64,000 nt of DNA, taken from contig JAWKHR010000020.1 in assembly GCA_041394725.1 (NCBI GenBank), forward strand, positions 1-64,000, given 5' to 3'. Below the pieces are notes generated by a model. It had not been told where the DNA came from, ran no database searches, and saw nothing but the letters and a program-made list of their open reading frames with translations. Made by a program: the position numbers and the translations under genes. Positions 41,394 to 49,403 of the stretch are shown in pieces; the first letter of the stretch is position 1, and every line of letters starts with the position of its first letter. The stretch comes from JAWKHR01 sp041394725. GTDB lineage: Bacteria > Acidobacteriota > Vicinamibacteria > Vicinamibacterales > SCN-69-37.

Positions 41394-42605
41394 CTAGCGC
41401 CGGACGCCGCGGAGCACCTTCGTCACCGCCTCCACCACGTCGTCGGCGTCCGCCTCGGTCATGCCCGGCGTCAGCGGGAGCGAGAGGATCTGCCGGCCGA
41501 TGGCCTCGGCGACCGGGAAGTCCCCGGGCACGTAGCCGAACCGGTCGCGGTAGTACGGGTGCGTGTGCAGCGCGCGATAGTGGATCGCCGCGCCGATGTT
41601 CTCCGCGCGCAGCGCCATGACGATCTCGTCGCGGTCGGCGCGGAAGCAGGCCGGGTCGAGGATCAGCACGTACAGGTGCAGCGCATGCCGCGCGCCGCCG
41701 GCCGGCCGTGGCTGCCGCCGGACGCCCTCGATCCGGTCGAACGCCTCGTCGTACCGGAGGGCGAGGCGCTCGCGGATCTCGAGGAAGCCTTCCTGCTTGC
41801 GCAGCTGGTGGATGCCGATCGAGGCCTGCAGATCGGTCATGTTGTACTTGTAGCCGGGCTGGAGCGCGTCGCTCAGCACGAGCGCCCGCGACTGGTAGCG
41901 CTTCCAGGCGTCGCGACTCAGGCCGTGCAGGCGCCAGACCCGGAGCGCGTCGGCGACCTCGTCGTCGTCGCAGGTCACCATGCCGCCCTCGGCGGTGGTG
42001 AGGTTCTTGTTGGCGTAGAAGCTGAAACAGGTCAGGTGGCCGAGGCCGCCGACCATGGCGCCGCCGTCGTGGCGCGCGCCGACCGCGTGGGCCGCGTCCT
42101 CGACGAGCGTCAGCCCGCGCGCCGCCGCCAGGCCGCCGATCGCGGTCATCGCGCACGGCAGCCCGCCGAAGTGCACGGGCAGCAGCGCGCGGGTGCGCGG
42201 CGTGATCGCGGCCTCGGCCGCGGCCGGATCGATGTTGAGGGTGATCGGATCGACGTCGGCGAAGCGCGGCACCGCGCCCTGGTGGACGGCGACGTTGGCC
42301 GTCGCGCAGAACGTCAGGGGCGACGTGATCACCTCGTCGCCGGGGCCGACGCCCGACACCACCAGGCTCAGGTGCAGCGCCGCCGTGCAGGAGTTGACCG
42401 CCACGGCGTGCCGCGCGCCCACGTAGGCCGCGAACTCGGCCTCGAACGCCGCGGTCTTCGGGCCCGTGCCGATCCAGCCCGACTGCAGCGTGTCGAGCAC
42501 CTCGGCGGCCTCGGCCGAGTCCAGCACCGGGGCCCCGAAGACGAGCATCCGATCGCGGACCGGCGCGCCGCCGTCGATCGCCAGACTGCCACGCAGCACT
42601 TCCAT
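41394..42605 (-). CDS. DegT/DnrJ/EryC1-family aminotransferase
   Basis: This 403-residue PLP enzyme shows SGWIGTGPKTAAFEAEFAAYVGARHAVAVNSCTAALHL, the cofactor phosphate site, LVEDAAHAVGA with Asp170, and the Schiff-base lysine Lys200 in SFYANKNLTTAEGG. It ends with the family's SLPLTPGMTEADADDVVEAV. It should add an amino group from glutamate to a nucleotide-linked keto-sugar, giving an aminosugar for the polysaccharide. No dehydratase that would make the keto-sugar is in the window, so that step must come from elsewhere. The gap to the upstream GT2 gene is 2 bases. Confidence 0.92.
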   Translation of the reverse strand: MEVLRGSLAIDGGAPVRDRMLVFGAPVLDSAEAAEVLDTLQSGWIGTGPKTAAFEAEFAAYVGARHAVAVNSCTAALHLSLVVSGVGPGDEVITSPLTFCATANVAVHQGAVPRFADVDPITLNIDPAAAEAAITPRTRALLPVHFGGLPCAMTAIGGLAAARGLTLVEDAAHAVGARHDGGAMVGGLGHLTCFSFYANKNLTTAEGGMVTCDDDEVADALRVWRLHGLSRDAWKRYQSRALVLSDALQPGYKYNMTDLQASIGIHQLRKQEGFLEIRERLALRYDEAFDRIEGVRRQPRPAGGARHALHLYVLILDPACFRADRDEIVMALRAENIGAAIHYRALHTHPYYRDRFGYVPGDFPVAEAIGRQILSLPLTPGMTEADADDVVEAVTKVLRGVRR

Positions 42606-42607
42606 GA

Positions 42608-43780
42608 CTAGAGGCCTCCCCGCAGGAACGACTTGACGAGATCGCCGGCCACCAGCTGGTTGCCCAGCAGGCGCGGCTGGTAGTAGACGGCCGAGGCCAG
42701 GAACCGCCGGCTGGCCCGGTAGTGGCGCGTGTTGTAGGCGGCCAGCCCCAGCGCCCGGCACGCGGTCGCGCGCAGCGCGCGGCGCCAGGGCCCCGCGCCG
42801 GGTCGCGCCGCGACGTCGGCGACGAGCGTGCCGATCCGCGCGGCGTTGGCGTCGAGGTCCAGGCCGGTGGCCGTGCCCCGGTGGCCCGCCGGCTGCGCGC
42901 CGAGTGCCAGGTCGTAGAACAGGTCGAGGTCGGACGCGAGGTCCGGGTCGATCGCGATCGCGCGGTGCAGGTGATCCGGCGCCGCCGCCCAGTCGTCGCG
43001 CCGCTGAATCGACGAGAGCAGCGCGTACCGGTAGAACCCGCCCCAGCCGCGGCGCTGCTCCGCGCTCCAGCCGGCCCACCGTCCGTCGTCGGGACCGAAC
43101 TGCTTCTCCATCACGCGGCGCGCCGACCGCTGCATCCCCGCCGGGTCGGCCGACATCGCCGCGGGGTGCACGCGATACCGCGCGTGACACGCCTCGAGGC
43201 CCGCGAACTCGTGGCGCGGCAGCAGCCGCAGCCAGAGATCCCAGTCCTCGCAGCCCTGCGCGGATCGGAATCCCGTGTCGAAGAGGCCCGCCTCGATGAC
43301 CGCCGCGCGCCGCAGCACGATCGTGCTCGGGATCAGGAAGTTGGCGCGGAGCAGGCGTGCCCGGAGCCGATCGGACGGCACCGGCGGGCCGCCGAACCGC
43401 TGCGGCAGCGGCCGCTCGTCGTCGTCGATCGCCTGCGCGCCGCAGTAGTAGACGGTCGCGTCCGGATGCGCCGCGCGGCTCGCCTGCCACGCCTCGACGA
43501 ACGCCGGACTCCACCGATCGTCCGCGTCGAGCAGCCCCACGAACGCGCCGCGCGCGGCCAGGATGCCGGCGTTGCGCGCGGCCGCCAGCCCGCCGCGGTC
43601 CTGCCGCAGGAGCCGGACGCGGTCGCCCCGGCCCGCCACCACCCGGTCGCACCCGTCGGTCGATCCGTCGTCGACGACGAGGATCTCGTCCGGCGGCCGG
43701 GTCTGCGCGAGCAGGCTGTCGATCGCGCCGGCCAGGTAGCGCGACTGGTTCCAGTTCGGGATGACGACGCTGAGGGTCAC
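42608..43780 (-). CDS. GT2-family glycosyltransferase with helical C-terminal domain
   Basis: This 390-residue protein has the GT-A core VTLSVVIPNWNQSRYLAGAIDSLLAQ, EILVVDDGSTDGCD and GAFVGLLDADDRWSPAF with the DxD-type site. The acceptor-side motif is EDWDLWLRLLP. The C-terminal 150 residues are helical and end with RALGLAAYNTRHYRASRRFLASAVYYQPRLLGN, a TPR-like pattern similar to the end of the GT2 protein at 27697-29142. The start is GTG 43780, overlapping the stop of the preceding GT4 gene by 4 bases (GTGA). Confidence 0.9.
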   Translation of the reverse strand: MTLSVVIPNWNQSRYLAGAIDSLLAQTRPPDEILVVDDGSTDGCDRVVAGRGDRVRLLRQDRGGLAAARNAGILAARGAFVGLLDADDRWSPAFVEAWQASRAAHPDATVYYCGAQAIDDDERPLPQRFGGPPVPSDRLRARLLRANFLIPSTIVLRRAAVIEAGLFDTGFRSAQGCEDWDLWLRLLPRHEFAGLEACHARYRVHPAAMSADPAGMQRSARRVMEKQFGPDDGRWAGWSAEQRRGWGGFYRYALLSSIQRRDDWAAAPDHLHRAIAIDPDLASDLDLFYDLALGAQPAGHRGTATGLDLDANAARIGTLVADVAARPGAGPWRRALRATACRALGLAAYNTRHYRASRRFLASAVYYQPRLLGNQLVAGDLVKSFLRGGL

Positions 43781-45141
43781 GGGATGACGGATGGCCGGCG
43801 CATGGATCCGCGAAGCTGGCCGTAGAGCGTCTCGAGTTCCGCCGCGTCGTCCGCGATCGTCCGCACCGGCCGGATGCCCTGCCGCAGGCGATCGAGCAGC
43901 CCCGGCTCGGTCACGAGGCGCGTCAGCTGCCACGCCAGGTCGGCGGCGTCGCCGCGGGCGAACAGCAGGCCGTTGGCCTCAGACGTGACGGTCTCCGCGA
44001 GGCCGCCGAGGTTCGTCGCGACGACGGGCGCCCCGGTCGCGAGCGCCTCGTGCGCGACCAGCGGGAAGTCGTACCAGAGCGACGGCACGACGAGCACGTC
44101 CATGCCGCCGTAGGTCGCGGCGCTGTCGGCGTGCCGGTAGGTGCCGCGGAACGTCACGTTCGCGAGCGGCGCGGCCTGCTCGAGCACGCGCTGCCCGTAG
44201 GCCGGCGACTGTGCCGGATCGCCGTGGACGTCCAGGTGCAGCCGGCGCGCGATCGGCGGCGCCAGGCGCGCGAGGGCGTCGAGCAGCACGTGCAGGCCCT
44301 TCGCCTCCACGATCTGCCCGACGTAGCCGAGCCGGAGGATCGGCGACGGCGTCCGCCGGCACGCCGCGGTGAGCCACGAGAGGTCGTGCCCGTACGGCCG
44401 CACGTCGATCGGCACCCGCACGCCGTTGGCGCGGTAGACGGACCGGACGAACGACGACGCGGTGATCCGCGCGTCCGGCCACTCGAGCGCGCGGACCAGA
44501 AACGCCTTGCGCGCGCCGACGTCGCCGACCAGGCCGCGCAGGCCGCGGCGCCGCGTGAGCCAGGGCCGGCGCGAGACCGACTGGAGCAGGCGTCCCGTCG
44601 CGGCCTCCGGCAGCACGCGCCGCGGCCACCGGTACGCCCGGCTGCCGCGCGCGAGGCACCCGAGGCAGTCGGCCGGCGTCGTCCGGCCGTCGCACAGCCC
44701 GCCGTCGGTGCGCAGCAGCGTCTGCCGCGGGCAGAGGAACCAGAAGTCCGTGAGCGAGAGCACGAGCGGCACGGCCCGCGCCTTCACCGCGCGGAGCACG
44801 CTGGCCGAGAGCGTCTCGCAGGACGTCACGTGCACGACGTCCGGGCGGAACGCGTCGATCGTCCGCTCCACCTCGCCTGCGGTCTCCGGGTTGTCGTAGA
44901 GCCAGCGGAACGGGTCGGGAGCCTCCGTCCAGTTCAGGTGCAGCCGGCGGACCGGCGTGCCCTCGTGGGCGGAGTCCTCGGCGCCGTTGAAAGCCCTGGG
45001 GCCCGTGTCCCAGTGCCCGCCGCACAGCACACGGACGTCGGCGCCGCGCGCGCGGAGCGCGGCCGCGAGCGAGGCGGTGTAGCGCTCGGTGCCCGCCCAG
45101 CGGTCCGGCGGGAAGCCGTTCGAGACGAACAGGACGTTCAT
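43777..45141 (-). CDS. GT4-family glycosyltransferase (paralogue of 39993-41357)
   Basis: This 454-residue GT-B protein opens MNVLFVSNGFPPDRWAGTERYTASLAAAL. The acceptor half carries VVHVTSCETLSASVLRAV and DFWFLCPRQTLLRTDGGLCDGRTTPADCLGC, the same Cys-bearing insert as the paralogue at 39993-41357. The donor half has LRLGYVGQIVEAKGLHVLLDAL and VPSLWYDFPLVAHEALATGAPVVATNLGG. Both copies are 454 residues, so a duplication within the operon is clear. The start ATG at 45141 overlaps the preceding GT2 gene by 4 bases and its stop overlaps the next by 4. Confidence 0.9.
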   Translation of the reverse strand: MNVLFVSNGFPPDRWAGTERYTASLAAALRARGADVRVLCGGHWDTGPRAFNGAEDSAHEGTPVRRLHLNWTEAPDPFRWLYDNPETAGEVERTIDAFRPDVVHVTSCETLSASVLRAVKARAVPLVLSLTDFWFLCPRQTLLRTDGGLCDGRTTPADCLGCLARGSRAYRWPRRVLPEAATGRLLQSVSRRPWLTRRRGLRGLVGDVGARKAFLVRALEWPDARITASSFVRSVYRANGVRVPIDVRPYGHDLSWLTAACRRTPSPILRLGYVGQIVEAKGLHVLLDALARLAPPIARRLHLDVHGDPAQSPAYGQRVLEQAAPLANVTFRGTYRHADSAATYGGMDVLVVPSLWYDFPLVAHEALATGAPVVATNLGGLAETVTSEANGLLFARGDAADLAWQLTRLVTEPGLLDRLRQGIRPVRTIADDAAELETLYGQLRGSMRRPSVIP

Positions 45142-46046
45142 CCGGTCATGCCGCCCAGACGCCGGTGCAGGAAGTCGGACACGCCGCGCCACATCGCATC
45201 GCGGTGCGCGCGCTTGCCCCGCCACTTCGGCCGCACGGTCCAGCTGAGGAGCGTGCGGAGGATCTGGGCCCATGCCACCAGCCACGCGCCGATCGGCGCG
45301 CGGTGCGTGGCGAGCATCAGCAGGCGGTTCCGGGTGCTGTAGTAGGTCACGCCAGGCTTCGGCCGGTAGTCGCGCGAGACGCCCTTGTGCCAGACGACGG
45401 CCGCCGGCACGTGGACGATGCGCCAGCCGGCCCGGCCGGCGCGCAGGCACCACTCGGTCTCCTCCCAGTAGATGAAGAAGCGCTCGTCGATCGACCCGAC
45501 GGCCTCGATCACGCCGCGCCGGACCAGGATCGCGCAGCCCGAGATCCAGTCCACGGCCCGGGGCGTGGTGAACTGGCCGCGGTCCGGTTCGTCCTTGCCG
45601 TAGTGGAAGCCCGTCCACCACCGCCCGAGCCCGCCGCCCGCCGACTGGATGACGGTCGGCTCGTCGTGATGGAAGACGGTGGGCCCGACGATGCCCGTGC
45701 GCGGGTCCGCCTCGGCGACGTCCATGAGCCGCGCGAGGCACCCCGGCGCGAGCACCGTGTCCTCGTTCAGCACGAACACCCAGTCGGCGCCGATCGCCAG
45801 CGCGCGGGCGATGCCGACGTTGTTGTTGCCGGCGTAGCCGCGGTTCTCGGCGAGCTCGACGACCTCCACCTCCGGGTGCGCCGCGCGGACCGCGGCGACC
45901 GACCCGTCGGTGGACTGGCAGTCCAGCACGATCGTCCGGACCCGGGGATAGCCGCCGGCGGCCATCGACGCCAGGCACTCGAGCGTGTCGTCGCGCCGGC
46001 TGCTGTTGAGCACGACGCAGACGACGAGCGGGGGCGTGCCGGTCAT
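45138..46046 (-). CDS. GT2-family glycosyltransferase (rhamnosyltransferase-like)
   Basis: This 302-residue protein has VVCVVLNSSRRDDTLECLASM, RTIVLDCQSTDGSV (Asp-Cys in place of the more usual Asp-Asn), ENRGYAGNNNVGIARALAIGADWVFVLNEDTVLAPG, and the acceptor-side RFFIYWEETEWCLRAGRAGW. This pattern is typical of the GT2 branch that includes rhamnosyltransferases. The C-terminal part has a hydrophobic helix that may bind the membrane. It overlaps the epimerase gene upstream and the GT4 gene downstream, each by 4 bases (ATGA). Confidence 0.9.
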   Translation of the reverse strand: MTGTPPLVVCVVLNSSRRDDTLECLASMAAGGYPRVRTIVLDCQSTDGSVAAVRAAHPEVEVVELAENRGYAGNNNVGIARALAIGADWVFVLNEDTVLAPGCLARLMDVAEADPRTGIVGPTVFHHDEPTVIQSAGGGLGRWWTGFHYGKDEPDRGQFTTPRAVDWISGCAILVRRGVIEAVGSIDERFFIYWEETEWCLRAGRAGWRIVHVPAAVVWHKGVSRDYRPKPGVTYYSTRNRLLMLATHRAPIGAWLVAWAQILRTLLSWTVRPKWRGKRAHRDAMWRGVSDFLHRRLGGMTG

Positions 46047-47050
46047 CGCGGCTGCGGCTCCGCCCAGGCCGGCGGCAGGTTCCGGCGAATCTCGATCGCG
46101 TCCATCGGCTGGCTGAAGCGCGGCCCGCGGTCGCGCACCCACCGGGCCATCCGCGCGAGGCCCTCCGGCAGGTCCACGCCGGGCGGCTCGCCGAACACGC
46201 GGCGGACCCGGTCGTGCGACGCGTAGGCCACCTGCACCTCGCGCCGCGCCGCCAGGTGCTCGACCCGGCCCGGCACGCCCATCGCGATCGCCACCTGGTC
46301 GGCGAGATCGGCCACGGTGCACGGCCGATCGGCGCCGATGTTGAACACCTGGTTGCGCGCAGCCGGCACCTCGATCGCCCGGGCCATCACCGGCGCGACG
46401 TCGTCGATGTAGCTGAACGCGCGCACCTGGGATCCGTCGCCGAAGATGGTCATCGGCAGGCCCTGCAGCACCTGGTTCATGAAGATGCCGACGACGTTGC
46501 GGTAGCGGTCGCCGACGTTCTGCCCCTCGCCGTAGACGTTGTGCGGCCGGAAGATCACGTAGTCCAGGCCGAACATCTCCTGCGCGGCCCGGAGTTCGAG
46601 CTCGACGGCCAGCTTCGCGATGCCGTACGGGTCCTCGGGCCGCGCCGGCGTCTCCTCGGTGAGCGGCAGGGCCGGGCCGGTGCCGTACACGGCGATCGAC
46701 GAGGTGAAGACGAACGTGCGGACGTCGTGGTTGACCGCGGCGTTGATGAGGTTGACGCTGCCGATCAGGTTGTTCGTGTAGTTGAACCGCCGGATGAAGT
46801 GGCTCAGGCCCTCGGCCGCGTAGGCCGCCAGGTGGAACACGTGCGCGAAGCCATGCTCGGCGAACAGGCGGTCCACCAGCGCGGCGTCGGTGATCGACCC
46901 GCGCACGAGCGTGGCGCCCGCCGGGACGTTGTCCTCGAAACCGCCGCTGAGGTCGTCGAGGACGATCACCGCGTGGCCCCGCGCCACGAGGGCCGCCGCC
47001 ACGTGCGAGCCGATGAAGCCCGCGCCTCCGGTCACCAGAATCGTGCTCAT
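46043..47050 (-). CDS. NAD-dependent nucleotide-sugar epimerase/dehydratase
   Basis: This 335-residue extended short-chain dehydrogenase has the NAD loop GGAGFIG (8-14), the FTSSIAVYG segment and the catalytic YGIAK with Tyr142 and Lys146. FRPHNVYGEGQN and FSYIDDVAPVMARAI fit 4-epimerases of UDP-sugars (for example UDP-GlcNAc or UDP-glucose type), but the exact substrate is uncertain. It supplies a precursor for the polysaccharide. It lies after the two SLBB export genes with a 29-base gap, and its end overlaps the GT2 gene by 4 bases. Confidence 0.9.
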   Translation of the reverse strand: MSTILVTGGAGFIGSHVAAALVARGHAVIVLDDLSGGFEDNVPAGATLVRGSITDAALVDRLFAEHGFAHVFHLAAYAAEGLSHFIRRFNYTNNLIGSVNLINAAVNHDVRTFVFTSSIAVYGTGPALPLTEETPARPEDPYGIAKLAVELELRAAQEMFGLDYVIFRPHNVYGEGQNVGDRYRNVVGIFMNQVLQGLPMTIFGDGSQVRAFSYIDDVAPVMARAIEVPAARNQVFNIGADRPCTVADLADQVAIAMGVPGRVEHLAARREVQVAYASHDRVRRVFGEPPGVDLPEGLARMARWVRDRGPRFSQPMDAIEIRRNLPPAWAEPQPR

Positions 47051-47079
47051 GCCGTGTTGTCCCGTGCCGTCGCCGGCGG

Positions 47080-48174
47080 TCAGCGGATGATCGTGTTGCG
47101 CTCGACCATGCCCGGGATCGTGCCGAGCAGGCCGTAGGCCAGGGTCTTCGCGGTGCTGCCCGGAATGAACAGCACGTCGTTCGCCCGCATGGTGATGTCG
47201 GCCTGGCGGCCCTCGAGGATGGCCTTGAAGTCCACCGGCACTTCCTCGCGGTGGCCCTCGGCGTCGGAGCGGACGAGCACGCCCTTGCTGAGCTTCGCCG
47301 TCCGCATCGGCCCGCCGGCGCGGCCGATGGCCTGGCTCGCCAGCACCGCCTGCGCGTCCCACCGGATCTCGAACGCGCCCGGCTTGAGCACGTCGCCGAC
47401 GACGAAGAAGAAGTCGCGGCGCCGCTGCGGCACGTAGAGCACGTCCCCGCCGCGCAGCTTCAGGTTGAGGTCCGGCCGCGTGCCCTCGTTGAGCGCCTTG
47501 AAATCGATCTCGATCGCCTCGTCGGGCGCGGCCTCACCCTCCGGCAGGCCGTTGGCGTCGGTGCGGCGCCGGTAGAGGTAGCCGGTCGGCGTCGCGACCT
47601 CGTTGAAGCCGCCCGAGAGCGTGATCAGGTCCACGAGGTACATCTCGTCCTTGATCACGTACTGCCCCGGGTCGCTGACCTCGCCGAGGATGTAGACCGG
47701 CTGCGCGCGGTACTGCTCGATGGTCACCGTGACCCACGGATCCTTGACGAGGCCGCCCGTCTTCAGCGTGTCGGCGACCAGCGCCTCCACCTGGTGCGGC
47801 GTCTGCCCCGCGACCTTGAGCACCCCGGCATACGGGATGTGCACCTTGCCGGTGTTGCTCACGCGCGCCGACACGTTGAACATGCCGAGCCCGCTGACGC
47901 TGAACTTCAGCATGTCGCCGGGCCCGATCTGGTAGTCCGGCGCCGTGTCCGGCGCCTGCGACGCGTCCGTCGCGGCGGGCGCCCGGGGCGTCGCGGCCGT
48001 CTGGGGCGGGGCGGCGACGGTCTGCGGCGGGGCACCGGCCTGTGACGTCGCGGCGCCGGCCTGGACCGGCGGCGACTGCGCCAGGCCGGCCACCGAGGCG
48101 AAGAGCCACATCGCGACGCCGCCGGCCATCAGGCCGGCCGCGCGGAGGCGCCGGGAACGAAGGCATTCACGCAT
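47080..48174 (-). CDS. Polysaccharide export protein (Wza-like, SLBB domains) 1
   Basis: This 364-residue exported protein has a signal peptide (GLMAGGVAMWLFASVAGLAQ), a Pro/Ala-rich linker, then the export-domain opening DYQIGPGDMLKFSVSGLGMFNVSARVSNTGKVHIPYAG. Two SLBB beta-grasp units follow (PVYILGEVSDPGQYVIKDEMYLVDLITLSGG and FFFVVGDVLKPGAFEIRWDAQAVLASQAIGRAGG). No lipobox Cys is seen, unlike E. coli Wza. It may form or line the outer-membrane or periplasmic export channel. The neighbouring gene encodes a similar protein; the gap is 19 bases. Confidence 0.92.
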   Translation of the reverse strand: MRECLRSRRLRAAGLMAGGVAMWLFASVAGLAQSPPVQAGAATSQAGAPPQTVAAPPQTAATPRAPAATDASQAPDTAPDYQIGPGDMLKFSVSGLGMFNVSARVSNTGKVHIPYAGVLKVAGQTPHQVEALVADTLKTGGLVKDPWVTVTIEQYRAQPVYILGEVSDPGQYVIKDEMYLVDLITLSGGFNEVATPTGYLYRRRTDANGLPEGEAAPDEAIEIDFKALNEGTRPDLNLKLRGGDVLYVPQRRRDFFFVVGDVLKPGAFEIRWDAQAVLASQAIGRAGGPMRTAKLSKGVLVRSDAEGHREEVPVDFKAILEGRQADITMRANDVLFIPGSTAKTLAYGLLGTIPGMVERNTIIR

Positions 48175-48193
48175 GACGCAACTCCAGGTCTGG

Positions 48194-49348
48194 CTAGAAG
48201 CCGAAGAGGCCGAGGGTGAGGATCCGCGGCACGACGCCGAGGAGGCCGAGGCCCAGTTCCTTGGCGTTGCTGCTCGGCAGGAAGATGACGTCGTTCGGCT
48301 GCACGTCCATATCGGGCCGCTTGCCGTTGACGATCGCGCTGAAGTCCACCGGGAACTCCTTCCGCGCGCCGTTCTCGTAGCGCAGCAGCATGCCCTCGCT
48401 CATCCGCGCGGTCTTGCCCGGCCCGCCGGCCCAGGCAATTGCCTGCATCGCGGTCATGTGGCGCAGGTGCGGCATCTCGAACGCGCCGGCGTTGACGACG
48501 TCGCCGATGACGTAGACGAGGTCGATCTCGCGCCGCGGCACGTAGAGCACGTCGCCGTTGCGCAGCACGATGTTCGGGTCGAGCACGCCGCCGTCGATCA
48601 TCGGCTGCAGGTCGATCCGGATGACCTCCGTCCCCGGCGGCGCGACCTCCGGGTGCTGCGCGAGCTGCGAGTCGCGCGCGTAGAGGAACGTCGGGCGCCA
48701 GCCGGGCGGCGCCTCCGACGTCCGGCGGTGCAGGTAGCCGTAGCGGGCCGCGGTGAAGTCGATGCCGCCCGCCATGAAGATCAGGTCGGTCAGCGTGGTC
48801 TGGAACGACACGCCGTACTCGCCCGGCCGGTCCAGCTCGCCGAGCGCGTAGATCGTCTTCGCCTCGTAGGACGAGATGAAGATCAGGACCTCCGGGTCCT
48901 TGATGAGTTGCTTCTCCCGGAGGCGGTCGGCGATCGCCTGCTCGGCCTGCTCCGCGGTGAGGCCGCCGAGCGTGACCGACCCGACGAGCGGGATCGTCAC
49001 CGCCCCGTCGCCGCTGATCTTCAGGTTCAGCGCGTCGGGCGTCCAGCCGACCACCGTGACGTCCACCTCGTCGCCCGGACCGAGCTGGTAGTCCGGCGAG
49101 AGGCCGGGCATGCGGTTGAACCCCAGCTGTCGCGGGTTCTTCAGGTTCCGGTAGGTGTCGAGGTCGGTGAGGTTCCGCGGATAGGCGATGAAGTCCGAGG
49201 GGAACTGCGCCCGCGCCGAGGCGACGAGCCCCGGACAGAGGCCGAGGATCACGCCCCACGCGAGGAGGCGCCATCCCCCACGCCCGCCGGCGCGCCACCC
49301 CGCGCGACCGCCGCCCGTCCGCCCCGCGCCGTACCTGCTGTCAGTCAT
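48194..49348 (-). CDS. Polysaccharide export protein (Wza-like, SLBB domains) 2
   Basis: This 384-residue exported protein has a signal peptide (LLAWGVILGLCPGLVASARA), then DYQLGPGDEVDVTVVGWTPDALNLKISGDGAVTIPLVG. Two SLBB units follow (TIYALGELDRPGEYGVSFQTTLTDLIFMAGG and LVYVIGDVVNAGAFEMPHLRHMTAMQAIAWAGG), and a hydrophobic C-terminus (LGLGLLGVVPRILTLGLFGF) could insert into the outer membrane. It is a relative of the next gene's product, differing mainly at the N-terminus and tail. Two non-identical Wza-like proteins could form a mixed or two-part channel; that is inference. Confidence 0.92.
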   Translation of the reverse strand: MTDSRYGAGRTGGGRAGWRAGGRGGWRLLAWGVILGLCPGLVASARAQFPSDFIAYPRNLTDLDTYRNLKNPRQLGFNRMPGLSPDYQLGPGDEVDVTVVGWTPDALNLKISGDGAVTIPLVGSVTLGGLTAEQAEQAIADRLREKQLIKDPEVLIFISSYEAKTIYALGELDRPGEYGVSFQTTLTDLIFMAGGIDFTAARYGYLHRRTSEAPPGWRPTFLYARDSQLAQHPEVAPPGTEVIRIDLQPMIDGGVLDPNIVLRNGDVLYVPRREIDLVYVIGDVVNAGAFEMPHLRHMTAMQAIAWAGGPGKTARMSEGMLLRYENGARKEFPVDFSAIVNGKRPDMDVQPNDVIFLPSSNAKELGLGLLGVVPRILTLGLFGF

Positions 49349-49403
49349 GACTGCCCTCCCCGGTGCGTCCACCGGTCCCTGCCTGCGCGACGCCGGCCCA
49401 CCA

